From Daphnia pulex (taxonomy: Eukaryota > Arthropoda > Branchiopoda > Diplostraca > Daphniidae): 64,000 nucleotides of DNA. Positions 1-11,178 of this stretch are shown here, one piece after another. The translations under genes and the position numbers were made by a program. Where the stretch lies: positions 4,774,001-4,838,000 of the forward strand of contig NC_060020.1 of the NCBI RefSeq assembly GCF_021134715.1, given 5' to 3'. The notes beneath the pieces are model-generated. The model saw only the letters and a program-made list of their open reading frames with translations. It was not told where the DNA came from and did not search any database. Positions within the stretch are counted from its first letter, which is position 1. Every line of letters starts with the position of its first letter.

Positions 1-58
1 TTTTTCCTGGTTTTTTACAAGTGAATCTGAACTTGCATTGATCATTGTGATTCTCTAG

Positions 59-560
59 GGAGGCGGAGAAAACCAAATTGTTAATTGCACGAGAGTATCA
101 GAAAGTGGTTGAGAAAGACGCCGAAACCGAGCGGAAGAAAGCCGTTATTGAAGCCGAGAAAGAAGCTCAAGTGGCCAAAATTAATTTTGAGCAAAAAGTG
201 ATGGAGAAAGAATCAGTCAAGACCATGTCCATCATTGAAGGTGCTTTTTATCATTTTTTGTATATATATTTTTTCTAGATTCCTTAATTGCTTAGTGCTT
301 GCTCATCTTATTCTGCTGTAGATGAAATCGTTACCAACCGACATAAGAGTCGCGCAGATGCAGATTACTACTCGCTTGAGCGACAAGCTAAGGCCAATGA
401 GTTGCTATTGACGAAGGAATATCTGGAACTCAAGCGCTACGAATCCATCACGGCCAATACGAAGCTATATTTCGGAGCCAACATTCCAACACTTTTCATG
501 GGCGATCAACAGCCTTCTAGTGGCAGTCTACCAGTAGTAACCGAAAAAGCCGCGAATTAA
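59..560 (+). CDS. Erlin: Erlin (ER lipid-raft associated SPFH/prohibitin-domain protein), C-terminal part only
   Basis: Erlins form large complexes in the endoplasmic reticulum membrane that recruit the ligase RNF170 to activated IP3 receptors and act in ERAD and sterol control (family knowledge). Two exons are visible, 59-240 and 322-560, joined across an 81-base GT..AG intron in matching phase (G|AT gives Asp). The translation carries the erlin C-terminal half: the coiled [25 protein letters not shown] stretch, then QKVMEKES, then ADADYY, and near the end [12 protein letters not shown] and FGANIP, which in vertebrate erlins read EYLELKKYQAI and FGSNIP. The stop is TAA at 558-560. The SPFH domain and N-terminal anchor lie upstream of the window. 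The first exon opens right after a CTCTAG acceptor at 57-58. The tail after FGANIP is short and shows no obvious frame break. Identity is strong; choice between erlin 1 and 2 is not possible from this part. Confidence 0.93.
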
Positions 561-732
561 TGAAGAGGAGCGGCACGATCCGTTTCCTTCCCTTGGTCTA
601 AATAATAATAAGTCGAGTCAATATTTTTTTGCTACCAATTTTCCATTTCTTCTGTGTACACTTGTGTGGTGACACACTTTCGACTAGATGTCGCGGTGTG
701 CTGTGTACTGAAACGAGCTAAAAAAAAAAAAA
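561..732 (+). other. Probable 3' untranslated region of the erlin gene
   Basis: The stretch directly after the erlin stop is AT-rich with AATAAT-type hexamers near 600-610 and a run of A at about 720-732. No canonical AATAAA is seen, so the cleavage site is not fixed. Confidence 0.4.
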
Positions 733-2500
733 GGAAACAAAATTGAACAGTGCACTTATTTCTCCCAATGTGTCTGATCGTTGAAATTCACCCACTCGCC
801 ATACATACACATTTCGGCCCACCTTACACGCTATTCTGGGTTTTTTAAATTGATGTTTTCGTTTCGCTCCGTGGCCCCTCGTGGCAAGACTTGTTTCCCA
901 TTCTTTCCTTTGGGTTGTCCGTTTTGTTAACCAGTATCCACCGGTCTGGCGTTTCCCTCCCTGTGCGCCTCCCAATAGTAGCTCTGATTTCTCCCCGGAT
1001 CAATCAACAGCAGCAGGCTTTGCTCGACCAGAAGTTTCCACCACCCGCCGAGTCTTAAGCCGATTCCAACAGCGCCACCACTCGACGGACGAAGAGTACC
1101 AAGAGTTGTGCCCGTCTCTCTGAACAACGCGCAGCACCCCCGAAAGCAAGCTGTTACTACAACCACCAAACGGGCGAGAGCTCGAGTGTTTCTCCGCGTC
1201 GCGGTCGACGTCCGCTGCTGATCAATACGGCCGGGGCCTTTGTACAGTGTTTGAAACAATCAAAAAAAGGATTGAGCGCATATATCGGCCATTTAGGTAA
1301 CCAACCCGGAGAGAAAGAAAGAGACGGGGGGTGGAGTGTGGTGGAAAGAGAGAAAAAAAATCTTAATGAATCAGTTCCCATCGATCGAAACGAGCGGCGA
1401 AGAAGTCGGTGGGGAGTTGGCCAAACGGTTTTTAAAACGTCCATTTTATACTATTCGGTGAAACTGGTGGCCGCGCTCTTTCGAGTCTTGCGTTAGGTTG
1501 ATTATCGATAGTTTCGCCGAGGATTAAGAAGCAATAAGGGTGGCTGGCTTTATGATGACGCCAGAACACGCAACTTTGGGATGTCGAGCGACAAAGGAAA
1601 AAAAAAGAAAAAAGAGACGAGATGCGCTTCAGTTGGTGCGCGCTCTAGTTGGTGGATGCCTGGTGGCAGCAGCACATCGGAAGCGACGGGGTCTAGGGTT
1701 CCATTTAACAAATGAGCAGGGACCCTCGTTTCTTCTTTTTCCGTCGTGTGCTCATAACTTTGCCTAGCTGCTTCTTCTTTCCTTTGGCTCAATTAGGAGA
1801 GAGCGTACGGGTAGACAACAACGTCTCCTCCCACACGCATGATAAGGCCAAAGAAGAAGAAGAAGAAGAAGAAGAAGAAAGAGGGAGGAAAAAAAAGGAG
1901 AGAAACAGACAGGCGAGAAAGGGAGGGCCCTCCCAATCGAGGCCATTCCGTCATATAACAAAACAACAAACTCGGCGCCGGATGGAACGAGAATGGCGCT
2001 GTGCGCTTCCATGACGACTCGGGCCTTCTCTCTCTCTGTGTGTTTTTCGTGAAAACCGAGAAGCGCATAGAGTGGGAATAAAAAATAAGAGAGAGAAGGG
2101 AAAAAAGGGGTAGTAGTAGAATGGCTGATGGGGTCAATCATGTCAATGAGCGTGCGGTCTGGTAATCAATGAGAGCGCTGGAAGAGAGAGAGAGAAAGAA
2201 AGAGAGCCATCTTTTGAGTGTGCAGAGTCTTTTCGTTCGTCTCGCTTTGCATCTCTGCCTCATTACGGCGGCTGGCGATGGGAAGAAAAGCAGATCGCAG
2301 ATAGACGACGACATTGAGAAAAAGGGGAAAAAAAAAGAGAGGTAGACCTTGGTAGAGAGATATATCTAGCAGAGTCTAGGGGGTGGAATAGGAGGATACG
2401 CGCCGGGAATAACAATGGGGCAAAGATGACTGCATTGCGACTTAATCAATCCACTACTGCGAGTCGGGTAAAAGCTTCGAGACGGAGCCCCTTTTATTTT
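733..2500. other. Intergenic stretch with one higher-complexity island, no recognised gene
   Basis: From about 880 to 1300 the sequence is GC-richer and free of simple repeats, and plus frame 3 is open without a stop from 1059 to 1493 (145 codons, stop TAG at 1494-1496). It contains no in-frame ATG and no family motif that I recognise. A CATTTAG|GTAACC donor-like site lies near 1302. After 1500 the region turns into purine-rich tracts, including an (AAG)n run at 1849-1879. It may be leader or promoter DNA of an unrecognised transcript. Confidence 0.3.
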
Positions 2501-2504
2501 TCAG

Positions 2505-2633
2505 ATGTTGCTCTGCTCCTGTGCTCCACAACTGCGACGATCTCAATTCGGTAGTCAATTGATGAAAGGAAGTCGATGCCTGGAGGCTATCAACGATTTC
2601 CCTTCGATCAATCACGATCAAACGTGATCAAAC
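2505..2633 (+). other. Exon-like segment between strong splice sites
   Basis: A pyrimidine-rich acceptor (CTTTTATTTTTCAG, ending 2504) and a near-consensus donor (AAAC|GTAAGT, from 2634) bracket 129 bases. An ATG is the very first codon, but every frame meets a stop inside the segment. If spliced, it would have to be an untranslated leader exon or carry a short upstream ORF. No homology recognised. Confidence 0.3.
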
Positions 2634-2965
2634 GTAAGTCGAGTTTGGCGTATGCAAGTGCTCGTTTTCCATCGGGCGACGAGATAGATGAGGGAGTCGG
2701 CCGCCATTTTTGAATTGATTAGTTGACACTATGTGAGTGTGTTTAGAGGATTTCGTCCTTGGCGCTTCTTTGCCTCCGACCGCAAGGAGGCGCGAGACGG
2801 ACGGCAGAGAAGAGAAGAGAAAAGAGCATCAAATGGGAGCGACCGTATGGGCAAGGAGAAGTATCGCCGGCAAACAAAAGAGGGGCGAGTCAAAGATCAA
2901 GTCAACTTATTATTCCATCAGGTTGTTTCCAGCTAATGGGATCATCCCTATCTCTGCGCCTACCC

Positions 2966-2973
2966 TATATAAA
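2966..2973 (+). promoter_or_regulatory. TATA box candidate (TATATAAA)
   Basis: A TATATAAA match in non-repetitive surroundings, followed by GC-containing sequence. A start site would be expected near 2996-3003. The first in-frame, splice-compatible ATG downstream that I noticed is at 3684. No transcript evidence is available, and similar octamers occur elsewhere in this AT-repeat-rich DNA. Confidence 0.3.
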
Positions 2974-3683
2974 CGCGCCTAGTACGTGTGAGTATCTTGA
3001 GAGAATTCCCCGTCACTTAAACTCAATCTCATCCGTGTCGGTTGGTGCGCTAGATGGAGTTCCACGTCTCGTAGCCCCACTCTCTTTTAAAAAGATGGTT
3101 TCTTTTCCACAGAGTGTACCGTGTATAATCACAGTGATTGTATCTCGCCCGAGCATGAAGATGAGCCCCGGATGTTGTGTCCTCCTCTCCTTCTCCTCCT
3201 CTTTCACCATCTTCTTTATACTAGATATATATATATATACATATAGGAGTATAGCTTAGCTATATGTGTGTAGAGCTGTTGCGTCTTCTCTCCTCTTTCG
3301 GGTTTGCCTTTTTGCCACCGCCATCGAGCAACGCCATTCCGTTTCTGTGTGTGTGTGCTCTTTTCTATTTATACACTACATCATGTCTGTTTAAACGTTA
3401 CTACGCAACGAGACGACCAAAGAGATCAAGATACTGTTAACCAGCCGATGCAAATAAGAAAAAAAAAGAACCGTTACGGACGTACGGTTACAACAACAAC
3501 AACGGCAGAGCACCAGAAAAAAAGTCCCAGCTTCCTCCCTAGATGTGCGTCCGCGTCTAGCGTGCCGACACGGGAGCCAAAATGTCAATTTCAAAATGAT
3601 GGTAATAAAACAACAAGAAGAAGTAACAGAAAAAGAAAAAAACAACGGCGCAGCTCAGTGAGTTGTTGAGCATTTTCGACAGA

Positions 3684-3713
3684 ATGACAGCATTACCGCA
3701 CAGCCATCACCAG
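3684..3713 (+). other. Possible short first coding exon
   Basis: ATG at 3684 in a good context (CAGAATG) is followed by ten codons (MTALPHSHHQ) and then CAG|GTATAA, a passable donor. The preceding 600 bases look leader-like (many CAACAA and purine runs), and a TATA box lies at 2966. No partner exon was identified, so this is only a candidate. Confidence 0.2.
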
Positions 3714-6112
3714 GTATAATATAACTTTCATTTCTTATTTTTTTTTTTTTTTTTTGAACCTCTCATTTCTTTTGTGTTTCGCGCTCCGGCCCGCGTTTGC
3801 TTCTGTGTCCTGTGTGATCGCAAACACACACACACACACAACACAGTTCGTTGATCTCTCTCTCTCTCACTATATATCTTTTCTTGCTCTTCACTTTATT
3901 CGTCTCTCTCTCTTTTATACCACCTTTTCGTCAAAAAAAAGGTTCCTCGGCTGCACTTTGGAGTTGCAGTGGAGCGTGAATTTCGGATGGAAAATGGGCA
4001 AACGGCGAATAAGAGAGAGAAAAGGAAGAAAGAAAGAAAGAAAAAAACACCGGCCGCGCTCTCATTTGTTACGGATCGGACCCGCACAACACGGTCTCGA
4101 ATTCGATAGGTAGTGACGACAGAACAACATCAACAGTATCAGGTAGACACACACAAAGGGGAAAAAGCTGGCCAAGAGACGGCCAATGCACAAGGCCGAT
4201 TCATTACTCGAGCGGCAAAACATGTTGGACGGGACTTTTGGAAGTTTTCGGCCAAAATCCAATCCACACACGAAAGTTACAAAAGAAAAAAAGAGGAGAA
4301 AAGAAAAAAAAAGGGTGTCCAGTGTGTTTAGGTTAGGTACCCCGTTTCGCACTTGGCTGCTCACCTGTACGAGTGAACGGCCAGTAAGTTCAATGTTCGG
4401 GCGGCAAATTCCGATCTGTTGATCCAGGACGGTGCTGTCGCTCTCAGCTTGGCTCCGTCCAAACACCCGTGGTGCGCTGGCTGGCTGGCTGTCTGTTTGT
4501 CCTCGTGTGTGCCCGCACGTGTGTCCGGCCAATCGACGGAAGCCTCTCAACCCCACTCCACTCGATTCTTCTCCCAATGACATTTGGCAATCAGGTGCTA
4601 CAAAGAAGAAGAAGAAGAAAAAAGCCGTTAGCAAATTGATTTCTTTCCTCGTCGCTTATAAATTAGGTGATTAAGTTGAAACAGTAATGTTATAGGATCA
4701 TATACTACATCAGGTGATTGCCCATCTGACGTAACAAGTATATACTTATCAAACTGGCTGGGCGCAATAGAGTTATCCAGCAACTCCCACAGCCCATCTC
4801 TCTCTCTCTCTTGTCCGCTATTTACGATGAGATCATGTTGTCGTTCTCTCTCCTATATCCAACATTATTATGTCTTTTCTTTCTCTCTTTGATTACGAGA
4901 CGCGCTTCCTCAATGTCGGTGATACGGTGACGGGACATGCAACGTCGCGGTTGCAGGACAATTGGGTCGTTTCCGTCCGTCCGCTTCGCAAAGTATCGCT
5001 GTTCCCCTTTATGTCTAATTTCATTTTTAGTTTTTTCTACCTGTGTGTGTGTGTCTCTTTTGTCCTTTTTTTGAAGAAAAGAAAAAATAAAATAAAATTT
5101 CCTTTGTCAATTTTCTTTCTTTTTTTTTTTTCCACTTATTATTCTTTTATTATTGGCCCACTCACTTTTTGTCTATCGATATCTTTCTTTTTTTTTCCGG
5201 CTTCCAGCCAGCCAGCCAGCCCCCGTCTACCTCGCTTTTCTTCCATCTCGGAAGTTGCGCCGTAACGATCCTTCGTGATGATAACTCTATCAGAGAACCA
5301 ACTGACCGACCGACTACTTGACTTGATGGAGACGAAGGAAGAACAACTCCCACCCGAAAGACAAAATAAAAGGAAAAATAAATAACTCTCAAGTTTCGTA
5401 ATGAGCGGCTAATTAGTTTCGTGTTCTGTGTGCATTATTTTTTCGCTGGGGGAAAATTTCTCATGCTCTTCTTCTTTCTTGTTCTTCTCAAACACGCACT
5501 TCTTGTGTGCACACACAAAGTCTTTCTCCTCCTCCGGAGTAATGTGTAAAAAAGAAGGAAAATGGCGAAGAGGAGAGTAGGCTAGGTCCTTACAATGCTG
5601 CACTACTACAGGATTGAAGAGAGAGAGACGCTAGGATTTTTTCCCTTTTAAAAAATACAATAAAAGGGCGGAAAATAAGGGGGGAAAACAGGAGCGGAAG
5701 CAGCAGCAGCGGTGGCCATTTGCTTCATCATTTTTCTGATTTGTTTGTTATATCAAGAGTCGTTATTTCTCTTTTGACCTTATTCGTCGTCTTTCCTTTT
5801 ATTTCTCTTCTTTCCCTTTTCTCTCTCTTTTACGTTGATTACAAAAGGAAGAAAAAAAGACACCCTGGTGAACTGCGCCATCATCCCGAAAAAGCGCCGT
5901 ACAAAAATAAATACGCACGCACCTACCCAAAATAAATAAGAAAAAAGAGGATCGACATCATGTCATTAATTTTCATTTTTATTTCTAATCATATATTCGT
6001 TTGTTTTGTTTTTTTCGGATTTTTATTTGGCGGATGGAGGTGAATGATGTCACCGTCTGGCAGAGAGAGAGAATAAGGAAAAGGAGAGAGAGAGAGATTG
6101 AAATAAAAACAA

Positions 6113-6152
6113 AAGAAGAAAGAAGAAGAAGAAGAAGAAGAAGAAGAAGAAG
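6113..6152. repeat. (AAG)n microsatellite
   Basis: About 13 AAG units, embedded in a roughly 90-base purine tract that begins near 6060. Confidence 0.9.
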
Positions 6153-6602
6153 CGCAATGAAGCTAAAATTGGGGACGCGGCCAGCGTGAGCGCGGGTATA
6201 TCCGTTGGCCGCGCCTGAGAGAGAGAAAATGTCAGTAGTCAAGTGAACTAGATAGGGGCAACAACAGCAATGAAAGAATGCGACCGATACACGCCGCTGC
6301 TGCTGTTGCTGTGTATCATTTTCTTTTTTTATCAGTTCACAGACGAATTGGAACCGAAAAAACAAAAAATGCAACAAGGACGACGACGACGGCGACGACG
6401 ACAAAATGAGCCGGAGGAAAACAAAAACAACTCAAATCCAGGACGGGTGTGGAGTAGGAGGGCGGCCGCCGCTGGAACAGAATAACCGCACCGGCAAGAA
6501 CCTCTCGGGGGAAAAAAACACGTATAATATACACGTAATAATAATGGAAAAAAAAAGAACTTTCTCCACGACTGGAAGGATAAGACGGCGTTGGTGGTGA
6601 CG

Positions 6603-6622
6603 CGACGACGACGACGACGACG
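6603..6622. repeat. (ACG)n microsatellite
   Basis: About seven perfect GAC/ACG units in GC-rich surroundings. Confidence 0.85.
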
Positions 6623-9600
6623 CTCTTGTTTCCTTTTTTTCTATTTCTCTCATTGGCCGCCGCCCGCTAATGTAAACAGCATTTCCAGTCGGGACAAAAG
6701 AAAAAGGAAGCGCAAAGAAGAAAATCAGAATGAAAAGAGAGAGAGAATGTCTCGGGAAAAAGAGAGAGAGAGAGATCACGATTTGGAAATCGCGAGCGCG
6801 CACTGTTTAGATCGGTCGTTGACTCGTTTTCAAGTTCTTCTTCTTCTTTCCTCCATTCTCTTTTCATTCCGCTGTTGTTTTTTTGTTTCCACCTTTTTTC
6901 TTCTTCTTTTTTCAAATGATATCACGAAAGAGAAAAGAAAAAGGGCTCGATATGAAATTGAATACAAATTTTAAAAAATACGACCGAGTAACAGGTCCAG
7001 GAATGCTTATTTTTGCGTGGAATCAAAATGAATGTTGGATGATAAATAACAAATACGACAACCTCCCAAAAGAAGAAGGTGGGCGCATTCACAATGAAGA
7101 GAGGGGGGACCATCAGGTGTATAGAGAGAGAGAGACCATCGGCAGCGGTGAATCGATCTGTGAAGTGGCAACTATCGTTAAAGGTTGTTGTGCCACGTCG
7201 GAGAGAGAAAAATAAGAGAGCGGAACCGACTCGTCCATCGTGTTATGTGTCTTTCCCTCGTCTTCTGGTCCACTCTACAAGGAGAAAATAAGGAGGAAGA
7301 TAAAAAGGGACACATACCAAAAAGAAGAAGAAAGAAGAAATCTATTTAAAAAAATGAATAAAAACGAGCCTATTTTCCTCCGTTAGACACGGACCAGAGA
7401 AATAAGGAGAGAAAAGGCCAGGTATTGTTATGTGCGAGGGTGCGACGTCCTTAGACATTTCCTCCTTCTCTCCTTGTGGGCCATCCAACAGGAGAGACCA
7501 GAATATCCCGACAACATAAGAGAGAGAGGAATAACCACATAGTAGTAGCGGGGCGGCTTATCATTGCACATCCGCAATGAATAGAGAAATTGAACACGAG
7601 AGATGTAGGACTTTTCCTTCTTCTTAGACTTCGACATCGTCTGTTGTTTGAGGATAATCTGCGCTTGCGGAATCTCGTTCGAAAGATGAGAAACAAACAA
7701 ACAGACACACACACACGAGAAAATAGAAAATGCGTGGCCCCGAGCGAATAAATGTCTAAAGCGGCACACCTGTGATATGGCGCTATAAGCTTACACCTCG
7801 ATATCTCCAAGTGTATAGACCTTTTTTTTTTTGTTGGGTTCCTTTTGGGGGCCGTGGTGGTGGTGGTTGTTGTTGTGTGTGGGCACTGAAATGTATGCGC
7901 CTGTCGATTTTCTCTCCTCTTTCTTATTCACTGGACACATTCTTCATGCATATTTAGCGAGTCCCAGTGATGGACTGATAATGGGACAGCAGCCGCAGTC
8001 CTCCACTGCGGGCCACACCTTCTTTTCTCTCGTGGAGGACGACCTTTTGGGTCAAGTAGCTGCTGTTTCTCTCTCTCTGCTGCTTCTTTCGTGTATTTTT
8101 TCTTTTCGCTGATTGAATCTCATATACCTTTAACCTTCTTCTGACATCTCTCCTTATCCTGACCCATACATGCCATCGCTATTCTCCTGGAAATTGTTGT
8201 TTTTCATTTCGAAATAAAAGGGGAATTAACTTGGGCGCAGGACCACCTGGTGGCCTTGGTCGTGATGAAACCCTCACCTGTGTCTTGTCTATTGTATAAC
8301 TCTGCGAGGGAGCCAACCGAGAAGCTCCGCGGGAAACCATTAGCGGATCGTAGCGCGGCAAGGATCGAAGAAGAAGATTACGACAGATGTAATATCGCCA
8401 GAGAGAAAAAGACGCAACTTCCGTAACTCGGGGCTACCTATCCGCTGTCCAGCAGCAGCAGCGGATAGATAATATGAAAAGGTTGTATGTACTATAGCTC
8501 CCATTTTTGTTTGTTTGTTGTGCACTGCCAGAGAGAGAGGGAAAGAGGCCATCATCATCGTCGTCCATGTTTTTTTCTCTCCTTTTCTTTTCTATTATTC
8601 GTCATTTATTTATATTGTTATTCCATATCTCTTTATATGCTGCTCTGGCTTCTTCTTCTTCTTCTTCCCCCCTTCTATCGATCTCTGGCCTATCCTCATT
8701 CGCTTTTTCCTTCTTCTTCATCTTCTTCTTTTCGTCTGGATAGCAGCGCAGTGCATTTGTTATAATAAATAAAAAAAAGGAAAAGGAAAGAAGAAAAGGG
8801 GAAGAAGAAAAATATCTCGCAAAAGTTGCTCCCCTTCTCTATTCTCCTTCCGCTTCTACGGATGTCCTTTGACTGCTTTCGATTTGAATAAGCCCCATCC
8901 AGCCAGCCACCATCTTCGTCGCCGTTTTCTCCCACTGTATACTACAACCCCCCACCCGCCCCATATCGTCGGCCGTGGATAGCGGGCGGAGTAAATCAAG
9001 AGAGCGAGCAAGCGAGAGAGGCTCAATGGAAAGAATTGGCGAAGAAGAAGAAGAAGAAGAGGCGCACGAGGTATACATATACAAAATAAAATAAAAAAAA
9101 AAGATTCAAAGAGGAGAAGAAGAAGACCATCTTCTCTATTGATCGGAGCTTTTCTCTCTCTCTCTCTGCTCTCTTACGTTCCTCTATATATATATACCCC
9201 CGCAGTACTACTACAACATCTAGTGAATATATATCCCCCCCCCTTTTTTTCTTCCGGCCCTCTCTCGAGAGAAAGACAGGGGCTTGTGCTCTCTCCTGCA
9301 CAATCTTTTCTCTTATAGTGTGTGTGTATATCTTGCCCTTGCTGTAACTATAAATTCTTCTTTTCTTTTCCGAGTCAGTCTCTCTCCTTTTTTCCTTTTT
9401 TTCGCCATAGAGCCAGAGCGCGCCGTATAGTAGATACTCGGGCCGCGCGCTCTTATATAATCCAGCTTGATATAGACAAGTATATATAAGAGAAGGCTGG
9501 GACTATATAGGGTGGGTGGGGGGGCCGGCGGACGATGATGTTGCTGGCGACGTTCACGCCGATCCGGGGTAGAAAAAAAAGGGGCGCCGGTTCTAAAAAG

Positions 9601-10900
9601 AAAACCAAGGAACGGAGAGAAGGACGACACGAGCCGACGACCGAATCGCCAAGGGACAAAAATCGAATTTTCTCCTCTTTTCTGCGCGCGTATATCTCTA
9701 CTCTCTCTCTCTCTCTCCCGCTGTATCATATAAAATAGATATATATATAAATCTACTCTCCTTTTTTCCTCCCTTTTCTTTTAGATTATATTCCTTTTTT
9801 TTTATTTTGTATGTGCGTGATTCCTTTTATCTTTGACTCTTTACAGAGGGATATCTATCTTGCCCTCCCCACATCATTTTAGCCGGCCGCCTCTCTTGTC
9901 TCCCAATCTCTTCATATGTGTAGCGGCCGAGGCTCGAAGCGGAAGAAGATGTACACTATTCGGCCCATCCATAAATGAATACGTATAAATCTATATGGGA
10001 GTGCCGTATAGAGGAACACACACACAAAGAAAGAACGTAGACAGTAGGACTTTTATTTCGGACGACGACACGAGCCCCGCCGGCCCGTGCGTTTTAAAGG
10101 TGATCGAGTTTGCGTTGCGCTCGTGTGTCTGGCTATGTATACGTAATATAGGCATATGCCTATGTTAGTTGCTTTCTCGCCTGACGTCGTCTTTCGGTGT
10201 ATGACTGTACAGCAGAGAGAGAGATAGACGGAAAAGAAAAGAAGAAGAGGATATGCTGGACGGAGTGGTGGGGGGTGTGCCATCGACTCTTTTCTAGTCG
10301 GATTCCTCGGCGTCGTTGACGTCCGAGCAAAAGGCCATCCATCACGGCGGCCGACACCCTAACCTCTTCTCCATCCCTCCTCTCCTTCTGCTGGCTCCTT
10401 CTCGACAGTCGACCGACCCACATATATATAACATCAGGCACAGTTTTCAAGCAAAGAAACATCTTCAAAAAAAAAGAATAAACTAAAGCAACTCTATTTT
10501 CCAATCTATTTTCGTTGGTGTTTGCCTCCGTTGGCGCTCCCACCCAACTCCCCTCCACCCACATGTGTGTGTCTCTTTCCTCACACACACACATTGGAAA
10601 CATGAAAATGATCAAAGTGTTTTTTTTTTTCATTCTTTTTCATCCAACACAAATCCTCTCTAGGACAAAATCGCCGAGTGAAAATGTCATAAAAGGATCG
10701 AGGGGGTCCTCCGTCGAGGAGCTCATCGATCAGCTCACATCGACGATGAATATTGGCCGGCCTATTTATCGTCGTCTGACTTTTCTTCTTTTCTGGTCCC
10801 TTCTTTGTAAAAAAAAAAAAAGAAAATATCAGTGGGGGGTAGAGCTCACACACACACACACAAGAGATGGCGGGTCCGTGCTGCGCACACGTCGCTCGGG

Positions 10901-10930
10901 AGCAAAGCGGAGCAAAACGGAGCAAAGCGG
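10901..10930. repeat. Three tandem copies of a 10-base unit
   Basis: AGCAAAGCGG is repeated three times head to tail, the middle copy with one change (AGCAAAACGG). Confidence 0.85.
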
Positions 10931-11155
10931 AGGGGCATCAGGAAAAATAAAAGGCAAAGAACATGTACTCTACACCAGTGTCGACTCTCTTTCTCTCAGA
11001 GTTTTGTGTCGACATAATCAAAAAGAGACGCGAGCGGAGCGGAGGGCGACGAGAGCGTGCGCGCGCGCGTGTGTCGCCCGGAGAATTTTTGTCCCTTTTT
11101 CTGAGCTGGGCTATACGGCCGGCTACTACCCACCCACATATTCCAGCAGTGTAGT

Positions 11156-11178
11156 ACACACACACACACACACACACA
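11156..11178. repeat. (CA)n microsatellite
   Basis: About eleven CA units. Part of a local cluster; a shorter run lies near 10848-10862. Confidence 0.9.

Noticed and set aside
4062..4634. 190-codon minus-strand frame
   Set aside because: Phe- and Ser-rich translation of pyrimidine tracts with no conserved motif. Long only because such tracts lack stop codons.
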